From the NCBI GenBank assembly GCA_019418605.1, contig DYBN01000062.1:1-64000 (forward strand): a stretch of DNA of 64,000 nt, in the 5' to 3' direction. The position numbers and the translations under genes are program-made. The DNA comes from Sutterella sp. (GTDB taxonomy: Bacteria > Pseudomonadota > Gammaproteobacteria > Burkholderiales > Burkholderiaceae_F). This document shows positions 8,995-17,689 of the stretch, piece after piece (within the stretch, counting starts at the first letter, position 1; every line of letters starts with the position of its first letter). The notes beneath the pieces were generated by a model. It saw only the letters and a program-made list of their open reading frames with translations. It searched no databases and was not told the DNA's origin.

Positions 8995-9720
8995 CTACTT
9001 GCGGGGCGCGGGCCGCAGCCGCACGATGGTCGCCCCCGCGCCGCCGTCGATTTCGCGCGGCTCGCAGAAGGCGATCACCTCGTCGCGCTGCTTGAGCCAG
9101 CGGCGCACGCGCTCGCGCAGCACCGACTGCCTGTCGGGCGAGCCGTTGCCCTTGCCGTGGATGATGCGCACGCACAGCCACTCGTGGGCCTGGCACTTCT
9201 TTAAAAAGTCCGCGACCGCAATGCGCGCCTCCTCCACGAACATTCCGTGCAGGTCGATTTGACCCACGACGCTCCAGCGGCCGCGGCGCAGATCGCGCGG
9301 CACGTCGGGCCCCACGCCCGGGCGACGAAAGCTCTTGCCGTCGTCGCTTTCCAAAAACTCGATGCTGTCGAGTTCATCGCTCAAGCTTTCTTCGAGCACG
9401 CTCTCGTTGTCGGCAATCGTCTGCCGCGGCTCGGGCCGCACGGCCTTTTTGTGCTGCACGCGCGAGGCGCTCGACAAGGGCTCGACGCCCGCCTTTTTCA
9501 TGGCCGAGGCAAAGTCGATGTCCTTTTCCTCCACGGAGCGCGCGATCTTGACGCCCTGGGCGGCCTTGACGCCCGTGCGGCGCATGGTGTCTAGAAAAAG
9601 CTTTGTGTCGCGGGCAATCTTTGCCTGCACCTTTTCTTCCCTGACCTTTTGCTCTTCACGCGCCCGGGCCTCTTCCTTGAGCTGCGCGGCAAGCGGCCGC
9701 AGTGCGTCAAATCCGTTCAT
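8995..9720 (-). CDS. Smr domain protein (putative endonuclease)
   Basis: A 241-residue protein with an N-terminal charged coiled-coil-like helix (about 10-45), an acidic linker (105-130) and a C-terminal Smr domain (about 150-238). The two Smr signatures are present: DLHG at 156-159 and HGKG at 188-191. Stand-alone Smr proteins of this size (YdaL/YfcN-like) are DNA or RNA nicking enzymes, some acting on collided ribosomes. The ATG at 9720 (GGA about 11 bases upstream) was chosen; the longer frame to 9864 would add a run of residues unlike the family. It lies 130 bp downstream of trxB on the same strand. Confidence 0.88.
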   Translation of the reverse strand: MNGFDALRPLAAQLKEEARAREEQKVREEKVQAKIARDTKLFLDTMRRTGVKAAQGVKIARSVEEKDIDFASAMKKAGVEPLSSASRVQHKKAVRPEPRQTIADNESVLEESLSDELDSIEFLESDDGKSFRRPGVGPDVPRDLRRGRWSVVGQIDLHGMFVEEARIAVADFLKKCQAHEWLCVRIIHGKGNGSPDRQSVLRERVRRWLKQRDEVIAFCEPREIDGGAGATIVRLRPAPRK

Positions 9721-9850
9721 TTTCTTTTTTCCATCCGTAGCAAAGAGGCGCGCAAAAAGGCGCAAAAGGCAACAAAAAGCGCCGGCGCGCCCGGCGGCCA
9801 TTGTAGCCGCGAAGCGCCCTCCGGCGTTGAGAGCTCTCGTTGATTGGAGG

Positions 9851-10807
9851 CTACTTGGCCGCAAGCGCCTCGAGGTAGCGCTGGGCGTCGAGCGCCGCCA
9901 TGCAGCCCGAGCCTGCGCTCGTCACCGCCTGGCGGTAAATCTGATCGGCGCAGTCGCCGGCGGCAAAGACGCCCGGCACCGACGTGGCCGTCGCCGCCCT
10001 CGAAGCCTTGTCGGTGACGATGTAGCCGTTTTCGAGCGCCAGCTCCCCGGCAAAGACGCCCGTGTTGGGCGAGTGGCCGATGGCGATGAAAACGCCGTCG
10101 ACAGCAAGTTCTTCCGAACTTCCATTCTCGGCATTTTCAAGAAGAAGGCCCGTGACGCCCTTGTCGTCTCCCTTGACTTCCTTGACGTTAAAGGGCGTGT
10201 GCAGCACGATCTTGCCTTCGGCGACAACCGACATGAGGCGATCGACCAAAATGGGCTCGGCTCTGAACTGCCCGCGGCGGTGCACGAGGTGCACGACGCT
10301 TGCAATCTGCGAGAGGTAAAGCGCCTCTTCAACGGCGGCGTTGCCCCCGCCCACGACGGCCACGGGCTTGCCGCGATAGAAAAAGCCGTCGCACGTGGCG
10401 CACCCGGAGACGCCCTTGCCCTTGTAGCGCGTTTCGCTCTCAAGCCCCAGGTACTTTGCCGAGGCGCCGGTGGCGATGATGAGCGCATCGCACGTGTAGC
10501 TTTGCATGTCGCCCTCGAGGCGAATGGGCTTTTCCTTTAAATGCGCCGTGTGAATCACGTCAAAGACGATCTGCGTCTGAAAGCGCTCGGCCTGCTTTAA
10601 AAGGTTTTGCATCAGATCCGGCCCCTGGATGCCCTCGACGGCACCCGGCCAGTTGTCGACCTCGGTGGTCGTCATGAGCTGCCCGCCCTGCTCCATGCCG
10701 GTGATGAGAACGGGCTTTAAATTGGCGCGGGCGGCGTAGACGGCCGCCGTGTAGCCGGCAGGACCCGAACCGATGATGATGACGGGGGCGTGAATGACCT
10801 CGGACAT
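9851..10807 (-). CDS. trxB: Thioredoxin reductase
   Basis: A 318-residue flavoenzyme that passes electrons from NADPH to thioredoxin in the cytoplasm. GSGPAG at 13-18 binds FAD, the redox pair is CATC at 136-139, VGGGNA at 152-157 binds NADPH, and the second FAD motif (SVPGVFAAGDCAD) is near the C-terminus. Length and motifs are standard. AAGGAG sits seven bases before the ATG. A TATAAT-like -10 on the minus strand at 11000-11005 is a candidate promoter about 190 bp upstream. Confidence 0.97.
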   Translation of the reverse strand: MSEVIHAPVIIIGSGPAGYTAAVYAARANLKPVLITGMEQGGQLMTTTEVDNWPGAVEGIQGPDLMQNLLKQAERFQTQIVFDVIHTAHLKEKPIRLEGDMQSYTCDALIIATGASAKYLGLESETRYKGKGVSGCATCDGFFYRGKPVAVVGGGNAAVEEALYLSQIASVVHLVHRRGQFRAEPILVDRLMSVVAEGKIVLHTPFNVKEVKGDDKGVTGLLLENAENGSSEELAVDGVFIAIGHSPNTGVFAGELALENGYIVTDKASRAATATSVPGVFAAGDCADQIYRQAVTSAGSGCMAALDAQRYLEALAAK

Positions 10808-11164
10808 GCATGTACTCCTTGAGGGGCGAACTCAACAACAAAAAACACTTGTTTGACAAGCGCGCACGAATGAATTGGGGAAAAAGCGCCGAAAAAGGCG
10901 CGTCAACCCTTGCGTGCACAGGCGCCTGCGCGTGCGGTAAGCGGCACGGCATGACGCCTTGAATTGAGAATCGCTCGCAAAAATTAAAAACGTGCGTCGA
11001 TTATAGGTGTGCGCGCCCGCGGCTTTTTTGTGCACGAAAGATTTGGTTGCACAAAAAGTCCGATTTCTACTGCGCCGATAGAAGATGGCTATGCAGCCGG
11101 GGCCCCTGGCAAGGGGATGCGCCCTTGAGGCCTTGCCAGCTGCCGCCACTCTGGCTTTGGCGCC
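10808..11164. other. Intergenic region upstream of trxB
   Basis: 357 bp with no gene. It includes an AT-rich patch at 10975-11005 holding a minus-strand TATAAT (11005-11000) without a clear -35 hexamer. This is the likely trxB promoter region. Confidence 0.4.
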
Positions 11165-11968
11165 TTACGCAGTCTCACCCATCGGGAAAAACGGCTCGGC
11201 CCCGCGGGCGGGCACCTGCGCGGCTTCGGGGTACTCCACCCCCACGAAGTAAAGCCCGTGCGGATCAAAGGTCGGGGCCGCGGCGGCGCGCTCGCGCGCT
11301 TCAAGCACCTCCTTGACCCACCCGGGCTCTTCGCGCCCGATGCCCACGTAGACGAGCGTGCCCACGATGTTGCGCACCATGTGCTGCAAGAAGGCGTTGG
11401 CGGTGATTTCAATGCCGATCAACCGCCCGAAGCGCCGCACGCAAAGACGATCAATGCGGCGCACGGGCGTTGCCGCCTGACACTCGGCCGCGCGAAAGCT
11501 CGAAAAGTCGTGCTCTCCGAGCAGAGCGCGGGCGGCCTTCTGCATGCGGCTCTCATCGCACGTCCTCCACACCCAGCCCGTGCGGCCCTCGAGCACGGGC
11601 GAGCGGACGCGGTCGTTGCAAATCCAGTACTGATAGGTTCTTGTTTGCGCCGAAAAGCGCGCGTGGAAATTTTCGTCAACCGCGCGCGCCCAGCGCACGG
11701 CGATGTCCGCCGGCAAAAAGGTGTTGACGCCGCGCACCCAGGAGGATTCGCTGCGCACGCAGTCGACTTCAAAACTCACCACCTGCCCCGTGGCGTGCAC
11801 GCCCGCGTCGGTTCTGCCCGCGCAGATCGTCGCCACGGGGTGCGTAACGAACGATTCAAGTGCCTCTTCGAGCACGTCCTGCACCGTGGGCTGATCGGGC
11901 TGCGTTTGCCAGCCGCAGTAGCCGCAGCCGTTGTATTCGATTCCAAGGGCAATGTAGGAGTGATCCAT
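11165..11968 (-). CDS. truA: tRNA pseudouridine synthase A
   Basis: 267 residues. It converts uridines 38-40 in the anticodon stem of many tRNAs to pseudouridine. The catalytic block GRTDAGVHA is at 51-59 with Asp54 as the nucleophile, and RTYQYWI and NAFLQHMVRNIVG are further family blocks. A longer frame reaches 12022, but the family begins close to the IALGIEYNG strand, so the ATG at 11968 was taken although its ribosome site is weak. It is downstream of fimV on the same strand, the usual Burkholderiales order. Confidence 0.95.
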   Translation of the reverse strand: MDHSYIALGIEYNGCGYCGWQTQPDQPTVQDVLEEALESFVTHPVATICAGRTDAGVHATGQVVSFEVDCVRSESSWVRGVNTFLPADIAVRWARAVDENFHARFSAQTRTYQYWICNDRVRSPVLEGRTGWVWRTCDESRMQKAARALLGEHDFSSFRAAECQAATPVRRIDRLCVRRFGRLIGIEITANAFLQHMVRNIVGTLVYVGIGREEPGWVKEVLEARERAAAAPTFDPHGLYFVGVEYPEAAQVPARGAEPFFPMGETA

Positions 11969-13183
11969 CAAGGGACTCGTGTGCGTGAAAAAAGATTGGG
12001 ACGGGCGCCCCGCGATTCCCATCCCCGCAAAAGGCGATGAAGGATCGAGGCGCCGGCGGGTGTTTTGGGAACGCCGGGATATGAAAACGACCAGCCGCGG
12101 CGCTCTTTTCTCAAAGCCCGAGGCGCTGCCTCAAGCCCAAACAGAACGCCAGCCGCTGGTCGTCGACGGTCAAAGCCCGTAAAGATGCCTCTTAAACACC
12201 CTTGGCGCGGACGGCTTCAATGAGTTCGCGCGCCTGCTCCTTCTGAGCGGGCGAGCCCGAGGCTTCAACCTCGCGCAGAAGTTGCATCGCGGCGTCAAAA
12301 GCGCCCACGCTGATGTAGTTGCGCGCATTGGTGAGCTTGACGCCCATCACGTCGGGCGCAGCGCCCGTGGTTTCCTCCGGCACGTAGGCTGAGGCCACGT
12401 TAAAGCCGGCTGCGCCCTGCGCATGCGCAACGGGCGCGGCGCCTGCGGAAGTCGTCGCCTGAGGCGCTGCGGGTTGGGCTGCTGCCGCGGGGGCCGCCGC
12501 CGGACGGTCAAACTGCGCGTGGGGGCGCGAAGCCGGCGCCGCCGGGGCCGCTGCCTGGCCAAAGCCGCGGGCTGCGGCCGCATCGGCCTGCATGCGGTTT
12601 TGCACCATCTGCGAGGTGCCCTTTAACTGTTCGGCGCTTGCGGGCTCTGCGCGCATAAAGCGCACGGTGCGCATGGCCTGCGCGTCGCGCCGGCGACGGT
12701 TGCGGCTCTTCAAAATCAAGGCCGCTGCGCCGATGACGACCAAAAGCGCGGCGATGATGCCAACCCACAGGCCCGTGGAGGATTCTTCCTGAGAGGTCTC
12801 CTCCTTGTTGGCAGCGGCCTGAGCAGGTGCCTCCTCAGCAGCCGCATCGGCGGCCGCCTCGGGCTTCTCGGCAGTCTGTGAAGCGGGCGGCTCGCCGCCC
12901 GCTGCTTCCTGAGATTTGCTGCTTTGTTCAATGGTCTGCGCAAGAGGATCGGACGCAGGGGCCGATCCTTGTGCAGGAGCCGCTTGCGGCGCGGCTGCTG
13001 CAGCTGCCGCTGCTGCGGCGGCGGCAGCTTCGGCCTTTTGCTTTTCTTCTTCGGCACGCTGCTTGGCAAGGCGCTCTTCTTCCTGCCGCGCGGCTTCCTG
13101 GCGGGCGGCTTCGCGTGCCTGCGCCTCTTTTTCGCGGGCCTTTTCGCGCGCCGCCTTTTCAGAGGCAATGCGGGCGTTTACCT

Positions 13184-13388
13184 GGCTTGCCAGTGCCGGG
13201 GCCTGCTTTCTAATCTGGGTGCGGGCGCGCTCAAGATCGCGCTTTGCGGGTGCGCGGGTTGCATTGGCGTTGGGATTGACGCGCACAAGAGCCCATGCGT
13301 CGTCAACCGGAATCTTTTGAACGTCGGTCGCGCGCGGCGCGCGCAGGCGCGATCCAACCTTGACGCCGTTGACGCGCCCGCCGTCGTA
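13184..13388. repeat. 205-bp direct tandem repeat, copy 1
   Basis: Identical base for base to 13389-13593. The junction shares GGC, which is three bases of microhomology. The unit covers the end of the LysM region of fimV and the start of its coiled coil. Confidence 0.97.
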
Positions 13389-13593
13389 GGCTTGCCAGTG
13401 CCGGGGCCTGCTTTCTAATCTGGGTGCGGGCGCGCTCAAGATCGCGCTTTGCGGGTGCGCGGGTTGCATTGGCGTTGGGATTGACGCGCACAAGAGCCCA
13501 TGCGTCGTCAACCGGAATCTTTTGAACGTCGGTCGCGCGCGGCGCGCGCAGGCGCGATCCAACCTTGACGCCGTTGACGCGCCCGCCGTCGTA
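13389..13593. repeat. 205-bp direct tandem repeat, copy 2
   Basis: The second exact copy. The unit length is not a multiple of three (205 = 3x68+1), so two copies shift the fimV frame and one copy restores it. Confidence 0.97.
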
Positions 13594-14631
13594 GGCGCGC
13601 GGATTGGCGCGCACGAAGCCGACCAGGAGCTGATCCATCGTCGCCTGCGGGTAGCGGTCCTTGTAGAGCTTGGCGATGGACCACATCGTCATGCCCTGGC
13701 GCACCTCAAAGGGCGAATCAAGGTTGTAGTCGGCCGGATCAAGAGGAAGCGTCACGGCGCCCGAGGCGCGCTCGCTTGAGCTTTGCGGGGCAGCCTTTGC
13801 GGAATTCGCGCTACCCGCGCGCACCTGCGCGAGGCGCTGCTCGGCCGCCGCCTCGGCCGTTGCGGTCGAATTGGTGTTTGCGGTGTTCGTTGTTGTTGCG
13901 GAGGCTTTCGGGGCGGTGCTCGAAGCGGGAGCGCTCGTGCGTGCCGCACCAGCGGCGCTTGGCACCGCCGCCGTCGTCTTTTGCTGCGCGCCCGAAGCCG
14001 AGGGAACGGCCGAGGCCGAGGGCACGGCAGAAGTCTTTTGCGCTCCTCCTGCTGCTGCGCTCGTCTTGGTCGTTGAAGCCGCATTGGCCGTCGTATTGGA
14101 AGCCGTCTCGCGCGTGGTTTCCTTGATGGCGCCCGCGGCGGCCTCGCGCAGCGACACCGTATAGAGCTTGGCCGAGATGCGGCCTGCTTCCGAGAGTTCA
14201 ACGATGAGCGGGAACTCTTTGGCATTTACCGCCGCCGCACCCTTGATGCGCACCACGTAGGGCGATTTGCTTTCCAATTCAAGCGTCAGTTCGCTCGTGT
14301 TGACCGTGCTCGTTTTCCCAACGCGCTGATAGACCGAAGCGGGCGCCAGGCGCACAAGCAGGGGCTCGACCTTGGGATCGACGTCGCGGACTTGAAGCGT
14401 GGCGTCAAAAGGCTCGCCCACGTTCGAGTACACCGTGAGAGCACCCAACTCCGCAGCCGAAGCTGCACCCATGGCCGACACCAATGCCGCCGCAAGCAAC
14501 GTCTTTCGCATGACTCTAATTTCGAGACCTTATTAACGTATCGTCAGTAGGACAAAATCAACAGCGGGAAAGCCCCCGGCCCGCCCGCAATTTCGTTGAT
14601 TGTACAGGACTCGGACCTGTCCCGAGCCATT

Positions 14632-14664
14632 AAAAAAGCCCCGATCCGGCGAAGGATTCGGGGC
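14632..14664 (-). terminator. Terminator of ihfB
   Basis: An AGCCCCGAATCC/GGATCGGGGCT stem with a six-base loop, followed on the minus strand by six T. It lies 45 bp past the ihfB stop. Confidence 0.85.
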
Positions 14665-14707
14665 TTGAAGCCATTTTTTCTTGTCTTTCACGGGCGAAAG
14701 CTCTGCC

Positions 14708-15046
14708 TTAGGCCGCTTTCGCGTCAGGTGTGCCTGCCGCGTGCGCGTCTTCGGCCAGAGCCGAATTGAGCTGCTCGCGGATCTCCTTGCCGGCTCTGAA
14801 GTACGGGACGTACTTGGCCGGCACCTTGACGGTTTCTCCCGTGCGGGGATTGCGGCCTTCGCGGGCTTCGCGATACTTCAATGAGAAGCTCCCGAAGCCG
14901 CGAATTTCCACTCTCACGCCGTGACTCATGGCGCTGACCATGGTGCGCAGCACTTCGTTGACGGCCATGTCCGCGTCACGGTTGGTGAGCGTGGGATGGC
15001 GTTCGAAGACGCGGCTGATCAGTTCCGATTTCGTCAGGGCTCGCAT
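14708..15046 (-). CDS. ihfB: Integration host factor beta subunit
   Basis: A 112-residue HU/IHF-fold protein that, with IhfA, bends DNA sharply at specific sites. The DNA-binding arm carries GRNPRTGETVKVPAK (about 64-78), and the N-terminal MTKSEL-type helix is present as MRALTKSELISR. The C-terminus has about 15 extra Ala/Asp/Glu residues beyond the usual 94-100, a minor extension. TTGGAG precedes the ATG. The rpsA-ihfB adjacency (15 bp) is the classical proteobacterial arrangement, so the two are probably co-transcribed with rpsA, and its own terminator follows. Confidence 0.96.
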   Translation of the reverse strand: MRALTKSELISRVFERHPTLTNRDADMAVNEVLRTMVSAMSHGVRVEIRGFGSFSLKYREAREGRNPRTGETVKVPAKYVPYFRAGKEIREQLNSALAEDAHAAGTPDAKAA

Positions 15047-15061
15047 GAAGACTCCAAAAAA

Positions 15062-16750
15062 TTACTTCTGTTCGAGCTTGGCCTTGAGCAGAGCGCCCAG
15101 GTTCGTGGTGCCGCTGGCGGCGTCGCTGTTGACGCGGTCGAGCGCTTCACGGGTCTCGGCGGCGTCCTTGGCCTTGATCGAGAGCTGGATGGAGCGGTTC
15201 TTGCGGTCCACGCTGATGATCTGCGCCTCAACCTTGTCGCCGACGGCGAGCTTGGTGGTGGCATCCTCAACGCGTTCGCCCGAGGAGATTTCGTTGGCGC
15301 GCAGATAGCCTTCGGTGTCGCCGCCGAGATCAATCACGGCGCCCTTGGGCTCGACGCTCTTGACGGTCCCCGTCACGACGGTGCCCTTTTCATGGCGGCC
15401 GGCAAATTCAGAGAACGGATCGCCGCCGAGCTGCTTGATGCCAAGGCTGATGCGCTCGCGCTCGGTGTCGATGGCAAGCACAACGGCTTCAACTTCGTCG
15501 CCCTTCTTGTACTTGTGCACGGCTTCTTCGCCCGGCTCGTTCCAGGAGAGGTCCGAGAGGTGCACGAGGCCGTCGATGCCGCCCGGCAGGCCGATGAAGA
15601 CGCCGAAGTCGGTGATCGACTTGATCTGACCCTTGACGCGGTCGCCCTTCTTGTGCGACTGGCTGAACTCCTCCCAGGGGTTCGGGCGGCACTGCTTCAT
15701 GCCGAGGCTGATGCGGCGGCGGTCTTCGTCGATGTCAAGAACCATGACTTCGACTTCCTGGCCGAGCTGCACGATCTTCTTGGGATCAACGTTCTTGTTG
15801 GTCCAATCCATCTCGGAGACGTGCACCAGACCCTCGATGCCGCTTTCGATTTCAACGAAGGCGCCGTAGTCGGTGATGTTGGTGACCTTGCCAAAGAGCC
15901 GGGTGTTCTGCGGATAGCGGCGGGAGATGCCGATCCAGGGATCTTCGCCGAGCTGCTTCAAGCCCAGGGACACGCGGCAGCGCTCCTGATCAAACTTGAG
16001 AACCTTGGCCTCGATTTCCTGACCGACGGAAACCACTTCGCTCGGGTGACGCACGCGGCGCCATGCGAGGTCGGTGATGTGCAGCAGCCCGTCGATGCCG
16101 CCCAGATCCACGAACGCACCGTAGTCGGTGATGTTCTTGACGACGCCCTTGACGATGACGCCTTCCTTGAGCGTGGCAAGCAGCTTGGCGCGTTCTTCGC
16201 CCATGCTCGCCTCCACCACGGCGCGGCGCGAAACCACGACGTTGTTGCGCTTGCGGTCAAGCTTGATGACCTTGAACTCAAGCGTCTTGCCCTCGTACGG
16301 GGTGGTGTCCTTGACCGGACGGGTATCAACGAGCGAACCCGGCAGGAAGGCGCGGATGCCGTTGGTCATGACGGTCAGACCGCCCTTGACCTTGCCCGTG
16401 ATGGTGCCGGTGACGAGTTCGCCCGACTCCAGAGCGGCCTCGAGGTGAGCCCAGGCAGCCAGACGCTTGGCCTTGTCGCGCGACAGGATCGTGTCGCCGT
16501 AGCCGTTTTCAACCGATTCAATTGCCACGGACACGAAGTCGCCCGGCTTGACGGTCACTTCACCGCGGTCGTCCTTGAACTCTTCAATGGGCACATAGGC
16601 CTCGGACTTGAGGCCGGCGTTGACGACGACAAAGTTGTAGTCGACGCGCACGACTTCAGCGGTGATCACTTCGCCCTGACGCATTTCCTGCTTGGCAAGG
16701 CTCTCTTCAAAGAGCTGGGCAAAAGATTCGGTATTGGTAGTGTTGGTCAT
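15062..16750 (-). CDS. rpsA: 30S ribosomal protein S1
   Basis: A 562-residue ribosomal protein that captures mRNA leaders on the 30S subunit. Six S1/OB repeats are visible by spacing (about 35-101, 119-185, 206-274, 291-361, 378-448 and 465-534). The central ones carry GxVxxITDYGAFVDL-type cores. The leader has no Shine-Dalgarno and is a pure T/C tract directly before the ATG, as expected for a message that S1 itself recognises and autoregulates. It sits between cmk upstream and ihfB downstream. Confidence 0.98.
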   Translation of the reverse strand: MTNTTNTESFAQLFEESLAKQEMRQGEVITAEVVRVDYNFVVVNAGLKSEAYVPIEEFKDDRGEVTVKPGDFVSVAIESVENGYGDTILSRDKAKRLAAWAHLEAALESGELVTGTITGKVKGGLTVMTNGIRAFLPGSLVDTRPVKDTTPYEGKTLEFKVIKLDRKRNNVVVSRRAVVEASMGEERAKLLATLKEGVIVKGVVKNITDYGAFVDLGGIDGLLHITDLAWRRVRHPSEVVSVGQEIEAKVLKFDQERCRVSLGLKQLGEDPWIGISRRYPQNTRLFGKVTNITDYGAFVEIESGIEGLVHVSEMDWTNKNVDPKKIVQLGQEVEVMVLDIDEDRRRISLGMKQCRPNPWEEFSQSHKKGDRVKGQIKSITDFGVFIGLPGGIDGLVHLSDLSWNEPGEEAVHKYKKGDEVEAVVLAIDTERERISLGIKQLGGDPFSEFAGRHEKGTVVTGTVKSVEPKGAVIDLGGDTEGYLRANEISSGERVEDATTKLAVGDKVEAQIISVDRKNRSIQLSIKAKDAAETREALDRVNSDAASGTTNLGALLKAKLEQK

Positions 16751-16898
16751 GAAAAAAGAGAAAAAAATTAAAAATTCACGCCCCGCCGGGAGAGCGCATT
16801 CCCCTTAGGCGCAGGTCGCCTGAGGAAAAAGCCCTGTTGGGGCGGTGTTGGTCGTTTTCATCCCTGGCCGGTCCCGGTTGCCGGCAGGGTCAAAAAAA

Positions 16899-17594
16899 TC
16901 ACTTTCCGGACTTTCCGCACGCCCTTTCGAGCGCCTTTTCGCGCGCTCTCTCCCACCAGGCGAGCACGACCGCGACGGTCTCGTCGATCGTGAGCCCGGA
17001 ACTATCGAGGATGTGCGCGTCCGGCGCCGGAAGGCAAGGGGCGACGGCCCGCTCGCGATCGCGCTTGTCGCGCTGCGCCAAGTCTCGGGTAAGGTCGCGT
17101 AGGTTAGCAGAAATCCCCTTGTCAATCAACTGCTTATAGCGTCTTTGGGCACGCGAGGATGGCGTCGCGGTCAAAAAGACTTTCAGGGCTGCATCGGGAA
17201 AGACGATGTAGGCCATGTCGCGCCCGTCGGCCACAAGGCCCGGGGCGCGTCTGGCCTCCCGCTGCACGTCAAGAAGAGCGCTGCGAACGGCCCCAAGAGC
17301 CGCGACGCGGCTTGCAGCCAACCCCACCTCTTCGGCGCGGATGGCGCTTGTGACGTCTTCGCCCTCGAGCATGATCCTTGAGCCCTCAAAAACGGGCTTG
17401 AGCGCGCGGGCGGTCTGCGCGCAGAGCGCTTCGTCGTCCAAAGCAACGCCGTGCTTTATGCAGGCGTAGGCCGTAAGGCGATAAAGAGCCCCGCTGTCCA
17501 AATAATGAAACCCCAGCCTGCTCGCCACGAGAGAAGCAACCGTTCCCTTGCCGCTTGCCGTCGGCCCGTCAATGGCAATGACGTCGATAGTCAT
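16899..17594 (-). CDS. cmk: Cytidylate kinase
   Basis: 231 residues. It phosphorylates CMP and dCMP with ATP. The P-loop GPTASGKG is at 8-15, the NMP-binding region includes LDSGALYR, and VADGRDMAYIVFPDA corresponds to the family's RDIGTVVFPDA block. The frame extends to 17708, but the family starts immediately before the first strand, so the ATG at 17594 (MTIDVIAIDGP) is used. Its place between aroA and rpsA is typical. Confidence 0.96.
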   Translation of the reverse strand: MTIDVIAIDGPTASGKGTVASLVASRLGFHYLDSGALYRLTAYACIKHGVALDDEALCAQTARALKPVFEGSRIMLEGEDVTSAIRAEEVGLAASRVAALGAVRSALLDVQREARRAPGLVADGRDMAYIVFPDAALKVFLTATPSSRAQRRYKQLIDKGISANLRDLTRDLAQRDKRDRERAVAPCLPAPDAHILDSSGLTIDETVAVVLAWWERAREKALERACGKSGK

Positions 17595-17689
17595 ATGAAT
17601 AAAGTCTCTTTGATTCTTGATCGATGTTGAAACAAAACGTGCCGTCCGCCGCTTTTTTCTTTCTGAAGAAAAAGTGCGGGAAAGCAGCC

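Larger units (their letters stand above)
12192..14511 (-). pseudogene. fimV: fimV, split by a 205-bp tandem duplication
   Basis: FimV is an inner-membrane, peptidoglycan-binding hub for type IV pili and polar assemblies. The first part (14511 to the stop at 13303) has a signal peptide (1-20), the FimV N-domain ELGALTVYSNVGEPFD, a Ser/Ala/Thr linker and a LysM-like segment (about 259-322). It then enters the second repeat copy out of frame. The remaining part (read through 12192) has an Ala/Glu/Arg coiled coil, a membrane span GLWVGIIAALLVVIGAAALI, and the C-terminal FimV helix pair (DVMGVKLTNARNYI). Removing one copy joins everything into a single frame of 704 residues, so the gene was intact before the duplication. 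The second part might be made only if re-initiation occurs. Confidence 0.9.

Noticed and set aside
13004..13035. Alanine-codon repeat (GCN run) in fimV as a regulatory repeat
   Set aside because: It is an in-frame poly-Ala part of a low-complexity linker, and the codons are mixed, so slippage is less likely.
12192..13562. Second half of fimV as an independent gene
   Set aside because: Its first 57 codons are the repeat copy read in a wrong frame, and there is no sensible start. It is better treated as the rest of a broken fimV.
14921..16771. 616-codon open frame opposite rpsA
   Set aside because: Antisense shadow of six S1 repeats; its apparent internal repeats are only the mirror of those domains.
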